In this document: piece by piece, positions 10,513 to 20,324 of the stretch
How positions within the stretch are numbered: position 1 is the stretch's first letter
How the letters are laid out: every line of letters starts with the position of its first letter
Assembly: GCA_035048495.1 (NCBI GenBank)
Contig: CM068553.1
Location: forward strand, 27,056,978-27,120,977
Source: Euptelea pleiosperma
Taxonomy: Eukaryota > Streptophyta > Magnoliopsida > Ranunculales > Eupteleaceae
Length of the DNA: 64,000 nucleotides
Direction: 5' to 3'
Translations under genes and position numbers: made by a program
The notes under the pieces: generated by a model
Database searches by the model: none
Told to the model about the DNA's origin: nothing
What the model saw: only the letters and a program-made list of their open reading frames with translations

Positions 10513-12210
10513 TGTAAGGAATAATTTCATATTCAATTTGGTAAAGATTCCATTTGACATAAAAACATTATTGTAACCGTTCCTACGAGCACTAGTGTAG
10601 TGTGAAGATGTCGTGGTACGCATACTTCGCCAACTACGTCAAGACTAAAAGACAGAGACAGCAAGAATCAGATGGTTGACGACAGGAGTCATCTGAGTAA
10701 CTACCGATTTGTCAGTTAAAGATCGTGTACGCTCAATTAGGAAGGTAAGTGACTTAGTGGCCATAGGAGTTGCTTAAAATGAATAAAATATAATGGTCAA
10801 ACTTATTCATTTGACAGACCCGAGTCTAAGTCAATTATATTGACTAATGGGATAGTCTAATCGATTGGACATGTATTCCCAATCGATTGGACATAGCCCA
10901 ATCGATTGGAGACACTATGTAATCGATTGGAGACTACGAGGCAGAAACCTATTTGAGCCCAATCGATTGGAGACACTGTGTAATCGATTGGAGCCTTCGG
11001 GACAGAAACTTATTTGAGCACAATCGATTGGAGACTCTGTGAAATCGATTGGAGCCTTTGGGATTGAAATCTATCTGAGCACAATCGATTGGAGACTCTG
11101 TGAATCGATTGGAGTCTTCGGGACAGAAAGTTATATGAGTCGAATCTATTGGAGAACCCTGTGCAATCGATTGGTGCCTTCGAAACATAAATCTTATTGA
11201 GTCCAATCGATTGGGCACTTATCTCCAATCGATCGGACATGGCCCAATCGATTGGACCAAGTGTACAATCGATTGGACCTTGAACAAAATTGGTCTTTCT
11301 CAAATCCAAAATTCTAGGTTTCATCATCCCACGTTCCACACGACTCAGGGTCTTGGAATTCTATAAATAGAACCCTTCTATGCCTTCTCTAAACATACAT
11401 AGAGACACAGAGTGACTCAATCTTCAAGAGAGAAAAGTAAATATTATATTTCTTAGAGTGTCAATTCGAAGAGCAAGAAGCTTGTTTTTCATTCACATCT
11501 TGTGAGCATGTTCTCTTCTTGATTAAAGCCAAGAGCTTGATTCTTTCCTCAGCTTAGGTTTTCCACTTCTATATTCAACCTAGTAGCCTGAGTGTACCAG
11601 TGTGACTCAACACCATTTGAGCAACTTAGGGTTCAGGGTGTACTGAATCCTTCACCTTCTACAAAGGCGGGAGTGTTGAGAATTAAGATCGGAGGAGCCG
11701 ATCGACGGTAGGTTTGGGGTGTACCAAACTGAACAAGTGGATAAGACTTCTTGGCTGGAAGGGCGTGTGTGGATTCATAGGGTTGATTCAGAGGACGTGG
11801 ACGCATTGATAGTAGGCCTTGGCTAAGGTTGGAAGCTCTATTTGCAACGGTGTTGCATAGGTAACCTTTGTTTCGTTTAACTTTTCAGTTAATGCTACTT
11901 TTCATCTGGACGTGGTCCCGTGGTTTTTCCTTGGCTAAGGTTTTCACGTAAAAATCTCTTGTCTTGTGTGATTGTTTGTTTGTATTCTGCAATCTATCTT
12001 GATTAAATCAAACGACAAAAAGACAATATACCATGGAGGTATATTTAATTTTAGTCGGTTGTGATAATCTTTTATCAAACAACCAAGGCATGCGATTTTA
12101 TTCCCCTACCATCGTCTAGTAAAACTATGTAGGTATAATTAATTTTAAATACCTAATCAACCCCCCTTCTAGGTATATTGAGTTAAAGAGAACGAACCGA
12201 TGAAATTTCA
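10513..12210 (+). repeat. 3' LTR of the SIRE-like element
   Basis: Begins TGTAAGGAATAATTTC and ends GAAATTTCA at 12210, followed by ATAAG, the target duplication. It carries 16 palindrome units (10857-11277), two more than the left LTR, and the TATA box TATAAATAG at 11362-11370. Confidence 0.92.
10857..11277. promoter_or_regulatory. Palindrome cluster in the 3' LTR (16 units)
   Basis: Sixteen ATCGATTGG-type units, in the same order as in the left LTR, but with extra units near 10895-10930 and at 11203-11240 (including TCCAATCGATCGGA). Unit number therefore varies between the two LTRs of a single insertion. Confidence 0.8.
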
Positions 12211-12215
12211 ATAAG

Positions 12216-12755
12216 CCCCCTCTCGGAGGTGGAGCTCGATCCAAAATTGGCCCGATTATTAGTAGACCAATTATGAAACCAATTTTGGTGAGACCGAACT
12301 AGACATGGGCCCAATCGGCCCAAAAGAGTAAGAACCCAAACCGACCCATGAGAAGGATAAAATTGGTGTGCCATGGATTTGGCCCATTCAAGTGGCTAAT
12401 CCATGAATGCTTGGATCAAGTATAATGTTGATCTGTGCCAATGTATATTGAGACCATTCGGGTGGGCCATGTAATATGCCCACTCAAGCATTGTTCAATG
12501 AGAAAATAATTTTTTAGGCCTGACCATCAGACTTGGGGGCTTGGCAGAGTTGAGCCAAGCCCAACACCCCGACTTGGGGGCTTGTTAGAAAAGGAACGAC
12601 AAAAGAATAGTAGAGCCCGAGCTCCCTTGAGACCATGAGACTTTGATTAAAATTGAATGTATATTATGCGTTCTAGCCTTTAATGTGAAAAAGCAGGTTA
12701 AGATCATGATATCTGGGCGATGGAAGTTTCCCGATACAGGTGTGCAAATGAACGG
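12216..12755. other. Interior of the inverted LTR-like pair, left part
   Basis: Non-coding. Starts with GCCCCCTCTCGGAGGTGGAG, the inverted counterpart of 13340-13376. Contains two copies of 'gacttgggggcttg' (about 12530 and 12570). No gene seen. Confidence 0.4.
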
Positions 12756-12868
12756 GATCGGCTTCGGCCATCCAAACATGAATAGATCGGCTTCGGCCAT
12801 CCCAATATGAACGAGATCGGCTTCAGCCATCCAAAATGATTGATTTCAACCATCCAAAATGATCGTCT
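12756..12868. repeat. Minisatellite, about 30-bp unit
   Basis: Three or four tandem units of the type GATCGGCTTCGGCCATCC followed by AAACATGAAT or close variants, the last ones decayed (GATTTCAACCATCC). Confidence 0.75.
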
Positions 12869-12879
12869 GTTGTTATCTG

Positions 12880-13250
12880 CCAGTATTATTCTTGTATATT
12901 ATTCTCGGCCAGTTTTATTCTCTATTATTGTTCTCGGCCAGTATTATTCTCGATTATTGTCCTCGGCCAATATTATTCTCGATTATTATTCTCGATCAGT
13001 ATTATTCTCAAATATAGAGCTATCAGAGTATTATTCTAGACTATCGCTCTCATATATTGAGCATTATTCTCAGATATGGAGCACCAATATTATTCTCAAA
13101 TATGGAGTTATCAAAGTATTATTTTCGGTTATCGCTCTCAGATATTGAGCATTATTCTCATATATGGACCTATCACTATATTATTCTTGGTTATCACTTT
13201 CGGATATGGCATCAGTCTCGATTATGATATAATTCTTGGTTTTTGGAATA
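12880..13250. repeat. Degenerate tandem repeat rich in TATTATTCTCG
   Basis: Many imperfect copies of 'cagtattattctcgattattg', first with CTCGGCCAG and later with CAAATATGGAG or CAGATATTGAG spacers. The long apparent reading frames over this stretch are low-complexity products of the repeat, not genes. Similar TCTCGGCATG-type decay is seen at 30160-30300. Confidence 0.75.
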
Positions 13251-13375
13251 TATATTCTTGGGTATGCAAGATTACATGTGAAGATGAAGGAGATCTGGGA
13301 ATCTTTTGAATATTTACTTATTTTCTCGGAGGCGGACCATCGCTTTGGATCGAGCTCCACCTCCGAGAGGGGCTT

Positions 13376-13680
13376 ATTGTAGATACATAAAAATGATAAA
13401 TTTGTATGTATCAGGACTGATACATCGCGAAGTATTAGATCACTCCCCAAACCCCTAAAGACCCTCTTGGGTCGACATGTGGCAGAGGGGGAGCATAAAA
13501 TTTATAGAAAGAAGAGGGGGCTTGGCTGGAAAGGGGATAGAGAGAGGCAGAATGTATGAAAAAGGGGCTGGTTTGTAACATGGAAGAAGAGATTTGAGAA
13601 TGAAATATTGGCCATTGCCGACCTCCCGTGGACGTAGTTGTCGACAAGAGACCGGCGACGAACCATGTATGTGTTGTGTT
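13376..13680 (+). repeat. LTR-like segment, right arm of the inverted pair
   Basis: Starts TTGTAGATACATAAAAATG right after the purine-rich CTCCGAGAGGGGCTTATT and runs to TTCGTCGCCGGT (in reverse) near 13660. It is the inverted match of 3040-3361. Purine tract plus TGTAGATAC start suggests a plus-strand 3' LTR, so the two arms are LTRs of opposite orientation, or long terminal inverted repeats of a foldback element. Confidence 0.5.
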
Positions 13681-13689
13681 GTTGTCTTT

Positions 13690-13760
13690 GATTTATGTTG
13701 ATTTATGCTTTAATTTTATTATGTTTATTATTTGTTTAATTTTATTATGTTTATTATTTG
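13690..13760. repeat. Short tandem duplication (TTTAATTTTATTATGTTTAT)
   Basis: A 26-bp unit, TTTAATTTTATTATGTTTAT plus TATTTG, is present twice in direct tandem between the LTR-like arm and resumed gypsy homology. Confidence 0.7.
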
Positions 13761-14272
13761 CTTGCCGAGTTCATTTTCAATAATATGATGAATAGGTCTA
13801 CATGAAGGTCTCCTTTTGCAGTTGTATATGGTCGGGTGCCCACAAATATATTAAACTTGGTTGATTTACCCAAACTTTCAAGTGTGTCTATTGTAGTAGA
13901 GAGCATTGTTTATAGAATCCAAGATGTGCATGTAGATGTGAAGAAAAAGCTTGAAGTGTCTAATGTGAAGTACAAGATAGATGCAAACAAGCACAAGAGT
14001 CTGAAGGTGTTTGAAGAGGGGAGACTTGGTGATGGTTTATCTCAAGAAAGAGCGCTTCTCCACAGGAAAATACAATAAATTGAAGAATAAGAAGTATTGG
14101 CCTTATTAGATACTCAAGAAAATCAATGACGATGCCTATGTGGTTGATCTTTTTGAGGAGATGTCTAAGAAATATACATTTAATGTTGCTGATTTCTTCA
14201 AGTACCATGCACCTGAAGAGCTAAATTACAGAGATCAACTCAAGGGAAAGTTCCTATTTGGTGGAGTGTATT
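13760..14272 (+). pseudogene. Ty3/gypsy pol C-terminus (end of integrase)
   Basis: Reads AEF-x-NNMMNRST-stop-RSPFAVVYGRVP, then LVDLPKL, VESIVYRIQDVHVDVKKKL, YKIDANKHK, and after a frame break INDDAYVVDLFEEM and FNVADFFKYH. These are the closing segments of plant gypsy integrases (SPF-x-VVYG, INDNAYVVDLP, FNVADL). An in-frame stop after NRST and a shift near 14080 make it a pseudogene. It continues the left fragment at 2480-3016; the catalytic core between them is missing. Confidence 0.75.
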
Positions 14273-14273
14273 G

Positions 14274-14735
14274 ATGTAGAACGTGTTGTGAGCAATTTTT
14301 GGAACGTCAAGATCAAAGGAAATCAAGTCGAAAAAGTGTCAACTTCAATTGACCATAACTTGGCCACCGAAAATTAGATTGCCTATTAGTTGTCTCAAGG
14401 AGCTCTGTGATCTTGGGGCAAACCTTCTAAAGAATCATTGTTGATTTTGAGGCCAAAAGAGTCCGTTTTGGGGATCAAAATGCTATTTTTAGGAAAATTA
14501 CTATTTTAGGCAATTTTTTGTTTTGTTTATTTTTAGCATTTTTTGGTCAGGTTTGTTTTGGAAAGTCTTAATTTAGCAACTTGATGTTATTTTAGGAGTT
14601 TTGTCAAATTTAGGATTTTAATTATTTTCGGTAAGTATTGCTATTTCGAGCAAGTTACGATTTCGATTGTCTATTTAAGACTGGTTATGTTATAAATTGA
14701 AGCATTATAAAATTTTGAGTTCTCTTTGGGTTTTC
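14274..14735 (+). repeat. Decayed gypsy LTR-like repeat, right copy
   Basis: Begins TGTAGAACGTGTTGTGAGC right after the pol end and matches 2296-2440 in direct orientation. Includes GTTATAAATTGAAGC near 14688. It is cut at 14736 by the 3' end of a minus-strand Helitron. Confidence 0.5.
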
Positions 14736-14939
14736 CTAACATGACCCGTGCCAACGGCACTCCCCAACAAAGTGTTTGCATAAACGGGTGCCTTCGGCAC
14801 TCAAACCCATTTCCTAAATGACCCATGCCAATGGCACTCCAAAACAAAGCGTGCGCAAATAAATTCGAATGCCTTAGGCATTCAAATCCAAGAAATGAAA
14901 TATTATCCACTAAAAAGTAACGTGTTTCTCCAATCATCA

Positions 14940-16500
14940 CCAACAGTTAGTAATTGAGGGGCATATTCAGAAAATTGTTCTAGTAGGATCTAATGCATAC
15001 CGTATACAATCGCACCATGTATCCGCCGTCCCTCTGGAAAAGCTTATGGTCTACTCCCTCGGCTCAATCTTGTGCTCTAAACAATGGAAGTCCACTCCTA
15101 CGGATAACTTGCTTGGACGGAGTATATTATTGTAAAGGCTGAATGCAGAATAAACATGCAAACAGAAGAAGATATAAAAATTTGATCAGGCTACCTAGTT
15201 CTTAAGTTCAACCTTGAAAATGTACAAAGAAACATTCCACATTACCTAACTTTCGTGGAGTGCTACACAATTGCCTTTTGTATCGCACGAATGATCTTTA
15301 TTCATATAAGATTAAGAAACAGAAAAGTTGTTAGACAAACAAAAATAAAGGAAGAAACTCATGGGGTGACTCTGAAAATGGTTTGCAATACCCTCAAACC
15401 CCCTCTACAAAATAAATTGGTGACATCAGTTAAACAAAACGATTACAACTGCCAAGACATTATCATAATCAATTTGTTTACCTTTTGCACGCTAATCGGT
15501 TTCATACGTACTACAGTCCAGTTAACATTAAACACTATAAATAACAAAAAATTATAGATATCATATAAATTTTTTGTAGATATCACATAAATTTTTTGTT
15601 GTTGATCACATTACATTTACAAAAAAAAATACAACATTGTGCATTTCTATATATTTTGTCAAAAAAAGTCAAAATTACAATGAACCCTTCGTAGTGCTTT
15701 TTTTAATTACAATCCACCTCATCCATAGCATATTTATATTGATTAAACCAGCATATCACTGTTAACAACATAAAATATATATTAGTAAAAATATAAATAT
15801 AGTAATAAATAATTAATAAAAAAGTTTATATATTCTTAAATGTACCTCTGATTGAAAATTTCTTATGGTTCTCAAAATTATGTTTGAAAATGAAACTTCA
15901 TCCATATGTACATACCACGGCAACTTCAGACAATGGACAATCAAATGAACCTTCTCGCCCTTATCAACCTTATAATTTATAAAAAGAATATAATTCTATC
16001 AATAATCAATAAATATAAATAATCACAGTAAGTTAATTAAATTGGCGATAGATGATTTCTTACTGTTGGCTATCTTCTCCACCAAATCTGTCAAGATTTC
16101 GGACAGATTCACACTCTAAAAGTGAAAATAATGGAAAATGAGGCCTCTTAGTCGTCTTGCATATTGTCCATTAGCTAAAGATGAGAAAATACTAACTTGC
16201 TAAGGAAGAACCAAACTCTTAGCAAATCAACTTTAAATGATAGGTACTTGGACATCCCGAAGGTTTATTTTTAGCTTTTGGGATTTATATAACAAAGAGA
16301 TATAAACTTTTGATTGCTAAAAATGTCATCCAATCAATTCTCCAATCATCCTAGATAGAATAAGAAGAGGTGGGAAAAAAGCTTTCAAGTAAAGCAAAAG
16401 AACTACTTCATAGGATAATATAGAGCAACAACATTCAAGTTGGTAGCAACTCATGCTGAAACAATAAACATAGCAGCAATGGATTACATTTAAGCAATGT
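14940..16500. other. Helitron interior, no gene recognised
   Basis: AT-rich sequence with small uninformative ORFs. Two tandem 'atatcacataaattttttgt' units near 15555-15600. Nothing could be assigned. Confidence 0.4.
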
Positions 16501-16965
16501 TTCAACATTTGGATCTTTGTATCCAAATACTGCTCTTCCATGTTTAAAAATTAACCCATGAAAACGACTACAATCTAATGGCATAGAAATCACTAATTAG
16601 GTTATTTTTGGTCTGTAACTCCACCTAGGGATCCAAACCACCATATGGTCAACGATCCTCTAAGGCCTCTAACCATGGCTTAGAGGACACTGACTGTATG
16701 GATGTTTGGGCCCATCCCTAGGTGGACCTATATACTAAAAATCAGCCCGATTAGCGCTTTCCAACCTTTGGATCTTTTTACTCCAAAAAATGATGAATAA
16801 TTTTTAATTAACGATTAGAAAACACTAAACATGATAATTTTGCATCTATATGTCCACCTATTAGTCTAATTAGTGATTTCAAACTGTATGATCTTTTTAC
16901 CCCAAATAATGGTCAATAATGCACAACCCAACTATTAGAAATCACTAATTAGGTTGATTAGAAAT
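16500..16965. repeat. Dispersed MITE-like repeat, copy 2
   Basis: Modules 'tggatctttgtatcc', 'agaaatcactaattaggtt' and 'tccacctagggatcc' surround an inverted repeat centred near 16660 (CTCTAAGGCC and GGCTTAGAG). Further half copies follow to 16965. Confidence 0.55.
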
Positions 16966-17611
16966 CGATAATGCAATTGACGCATGGGCAAAAAATAAAC
17001 AAAATTTGATTTGATGGAAACTTATACAAAGTAGCTTGTGAGTTAAAATGCAATCTACCAATGTTCAAGCATAAAAATCACCACATGCACAACCAAACAT
17101 CAACCCAAAAAAAAATCGAAGAGGCCAAGAGAACCAGAACATGCAATCCGTGAGCAAAGGTAGTGATCATCACTTAGGGGATAGCATGGTTATAATGCTT
17201 ATATTCACATTACATGATCATGCATGCTTGTGGACATTCACATAGCATGTATGTGTGCATTTAAGCATGTGTGTCCAACTAAGCACACAACATGCATGTG
17301 TTGTGATTTCAGAGAGAGAGTGAGAAGAATGTGGATTCATAGGGCAACTATCAAGTAGCACATGATCTCTATTATTGCACCAGTGTGTGGATAAGGGCTA
17401 AGAGATACTACATAGAATTTGCCTATGCTGGATAAGGAAAAATGGCAACACACTTGGCTGGGATATTTATGAAGTAACAAATGACAACACCAAGCAGTCC
17501 ATTTAAAGAGACTTTAAGGACTGATTGGTGAATATCATGAATCTGACCCCGGATGATGATGATGGACCCAAGATCCACCTTTGATAATATCTAAATTAGT
17601 TAAAAAAAACT

Positions 17612-17652
17612 AAAAGACACACGCGCGCACGCACACACATACACACACACAA
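17612..17652. repeat. CA/CG microsatellite
   Basis: ACACACGCGCGCACGCACAC followed by ATACACACACACA; simple dinucleotide repeat. Confidence 0.9.
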
Positions 17653-19369
17653 AGAGGATATTAAGTTCATCATCCTAAAACTGAGCAACAAAACAAAACA
17701 AAACAAAGAAGGTAGGATTTCAGGTGTTGAATAGACCAAAAAGCAAGATAAATAATTTATGGATATAATTTTATGGGTTTAGCTAAAATTTGCTAAAATA
17801 GAAACACAAATGATGATCATGAAATCGGAAAAATGAAATACCTTATTGAAGGCCACAATGCAACAATGTAGCATCAACTATGAGCCAACGAATTATCTTT
17901 AAACAGCACCACTTCAGGAAGTTCAACATCAAGAACAGAAGTTACGAGTACCCAAAAAAGAAATACATACCACAAATAGATATGAGTACCCAAAAAATAG
18001 AAGTTAACAAAACCCCCAATATTCAATCAACCAGAAAAAAGACCAATTAGCACAAATAACCATTTAATAAATCAGCAACTACCAAAGAATTTTAGGCATG
18101 ATAGAACTTGAATAAAACCAAAAAGATAGTTGAATGCAATTTCAGGAAAAGGCCTATACACCTCTTACTAAAGTGTAGACCTTCCAATCCCATCAAAGAA
18201 TTGCACCTTGTTACAGAACTTCAAAGAGTGTTTATCACATCTTCATAAGATTCAAATCTGTGCAAAACATGGTTTTAGGTCTCGGTCTTGGGATTGTCTG
18301 GTGATGAGACCAAGATGTCTCAAATGATTTGGACAACGAATCTCCATAAAAGTTAACGCCCATGGCAAAAGGAGATACCAATCTGATACATATTACTATT
18401 GGACCATGTCTGTGTCCCTATGGATACCAATGTTTTGGCAGAGATTTGAAACTATGGTGCTAAAAATTAGAAAAACAGTTATAACAATTTGTACATTATG
18501 GAGTGAAAAGGTGCCCAACAAATAAAGAGAAAGACTACTCAGGAATGAAACTTTCTTTTTTGCAGATGGTAGTCATAAAATGCAAGAACATGGATGGTGC
18601 TTCCAAGATAAATGCAGCAGCTAGCCTATAGCACCTCCTAAAATGCAAGAACATGCAAAAGCGTATAGCACATCGTTACAATGCCTAACATAAGGATCAA
18701 AACTTGTAAAGAATTAAACTGAAAGACCCCCACTCCCCTGACCATACGATGGCTAAACATTCATATGGTCTGATTTGTTACACATGTATCCCAATATTGA
18801 AAGCCTGTATTTTGGCAAGCATGGCCTTTGAGCCTCAGCTACTTGGGGAAACTCTCTTCCATACCTCTTGCATAAAGCATAGACCCATGGAAAATATGAG
18901 TTACGTAGTATGGAACAATTAACTATTATTGATCATTAAAAGAACCAACTCAACAAACTAACAATTGACAATCAGGTAAAACATTAATCAGTGACTGTGA
19001 AATAGGAAAAAGTTGTCCTAAAGAAATTTTCATATAAAGAAATCTAATTTCTTTACCAATCCACATTCTTTCAAATTTCACCAAAACTAAACCCTAAAAA
19101 TGAGCTCATTCTAATCTAAACCCATTTTTGCATAGGCCAAACCCATTCGGATTTTAAACATGTGAATTTGATTCAGGTTCGCCAAATCCATTTCAGAACC
19201 GAGCCCATTCTGATTCAGAATGAGCTTAAAATCAACTAATTCTAATCTGAACTCAGCCAAACCCATTTCGAGTTACAAAAATAAATCCCAAACCGTGGTT
19301 CTAATACCTCAGATTCAAGCATATCACTAACCTCAAGAAAAAAATGACTCTTCTTGAAGGAAACCCAAC

Positions 19370-19800
19370 AAAGATCAGTGGGGAGAGAGAGAGAGAGAGA
19401 AGACTTACAGGGTTTCAGGCGCTGGATAGAGGTTTGGGTTTAAGGCATTGAACCAACCCCATACCTCAAAGTCGATTAAGCCTCTCCCTTCCCCCATAAA
19501 AAATGCCTGAAACCCTAGACCTCAAAACCTAGCACTCCTCAAACCCCATCCCCCACCTCAAACTCAAACCCCATACCCCAAAACCCATCCCTCAAACTCA
19601 AACCCCAAAAAAAAATCAAAACACCCCCAAATCGAAAACCAAATCAACGTTGAGAGAGAGAGTTGCAGGCGTGAGGCGAGAGAGTTGTAGAACCCAAATC
19701 GAGGTGGAGACGGAGGCATGTTAGGTGCAACGGAGAGTTGCAGGTGTGAGGCGAGAGAGAGTTGCAGTTACGTGGGAGAGGACGGGTATTAGGTGAGCCC
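19370..19800 (-). other. Gene-5'-end-like segment within the Helitron (possible captured exon)
   Basis: On the minus strand this stretch is GC- and CT-rich like a plant 5' UTR (CTCTCGCCTCACGCCTGCAA, repeated; CCTCACACCTGCAAC) and ends in CCTGTAAGTC, a good splice-donor consensus, before a (CT)n tract. The composition differs from the AT-rich surroundings. Helitrons often carry such captured fragments. No coding frame can be defined, so the parent gene is unknown. Confidence 0.35.
19381..19402. repeat. GA microsatellite
   Basis: Run of about ten GA dinucleotides (GGGGAGAGAGAGAGAGAGAG). Confidence 0.85.
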
Positions 19801-19930
19801 AAAAAATGGGCGCCAAAAATTACCGCCCAAAAAAGTTAAGAGTGGATCTCAGCCGTTGTAGTTAGAGTGGATCTCAGCCACTACTTACCCGGTAGACAAC
19901 CTTTGTGTTTTGTTATATAGATATATATGG

Positions 19931-20320
19931 GCTGGGATACGTTTACTCATGCTATCCTTACTAATATAATGACTAATGGATGTGGGGACCACGTGCAGAT
20001 GAGTTAAGAGCTGATTTTTGGTGATGATATTCTTCTCAACATGGATATCAACTTCACAAAAAATTAGCCCATTCCAACATTTGTAGGCGTATGAAAAGTA
20101 GATTGCAAGTTGATAAACTTTGGACCATCCAATTTCACCGTTAAATTTAAGTCCATATTTGATAGGGTTAGAAGTTTTAGAAATTGCTGATTTTTAGTGA
20201 GGATGATCTCCATGGTGAGGAGATCATCCTCGCCAAAAATCAGCCCTTAACGCATCTGCATGTGGGCCCACGTCATTAGTAATCTATTAGTAAGAATAGC
20301 ATGAGTCATTATATCCCAGC
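19931..20320. mobile_element. Foldback MITE with long terminal inverted repeats
   Basis: Left end GCTGGGATACG..ACTCATGCTATCCTTACTAA, right end its inverse (TTAGTAAGAATAGCATGAGT..ATCCCAGC). The arms are about 75 bp with few mismatches. Internally, GATGATCTCCATGG and CCATGGTGAGGAGATCATC form a second inverted pair. Both flanks are (TA)n. It sits between a minus Helitron 5' end (19921) and the first plus Helitron unit (20325). Related internal motifs occur at 23.3-23.9 and 56.3-56.5 kb. Confidence 0.75.
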
Positions 20321-20324
20321 TATA

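Larger units (their letters stand above)
3362..12210 (+). mobile_element. Complete non-autonomous copia-type LTR retrotransposon, SIRE/Maximus-like
   Basis: LTRs at 3362-5027 (1666 bp) and 10513-12210 (1698 bp) both begin TGTAAGGAAT and end TTTCA. The 5-bp target duplication ATAAG is perfect (3357-3361 and 12211-12215). A Met-tRNA primer site follows the left LTR and a purine tract (AAAGGGAGAG) precedes the right LTR. The interior holds a copia-type gag with a CCHC knuckle (5119-7085, broken) and an ORF at 8573-9925 in the position where SIRE-lineage elements carry an env-like ORF. No protease, integrase, RT or RNase H motif is seen. Large LTRs, the gag type and the extra ORF suggest the SIRE/Maximus lineage; that assignment is inference. 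Movement would need enzymes from elsewhere. Confidence 0.9.
14736..19921 (-). mobile_element. Minus-strand Helitron of about 5.2 kb (non-autonomous)
   Basis: On the minus strand the 5' end is TCTATATAACAAAACAC at 19921, preceded by A, as Helitrons require. The 3' end near 14736 has the hairpins GTGCCGAAGGCAC and GTGCCGTTGGCAC followed by GGGTCATGTTAG, a decayed CTRR end. A second, similar 3' end lies about 77 bp inside (near 14813). The ends match the shorter Helitron units at 20-23 kb. No Rep or helicase motif was found, so it is non-autonomous. The join of these two ends into one element is inference: nested insertions inside are possible. Confidence 0.6.

Noticed and set aside
12840..13309. 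ORFs of about 100 and 77 codons rich in Ile, Leu, Tyr and Ser
   Set aside because: They are translations of the TATTATTCTCG tandem repeat in two frames.
15255..15557. 100-codon ORF inside the minus-strand Helitron
   Set aside because: AT-rich, no domain resemblance, wrong strand for the captured fragment; probably chance.
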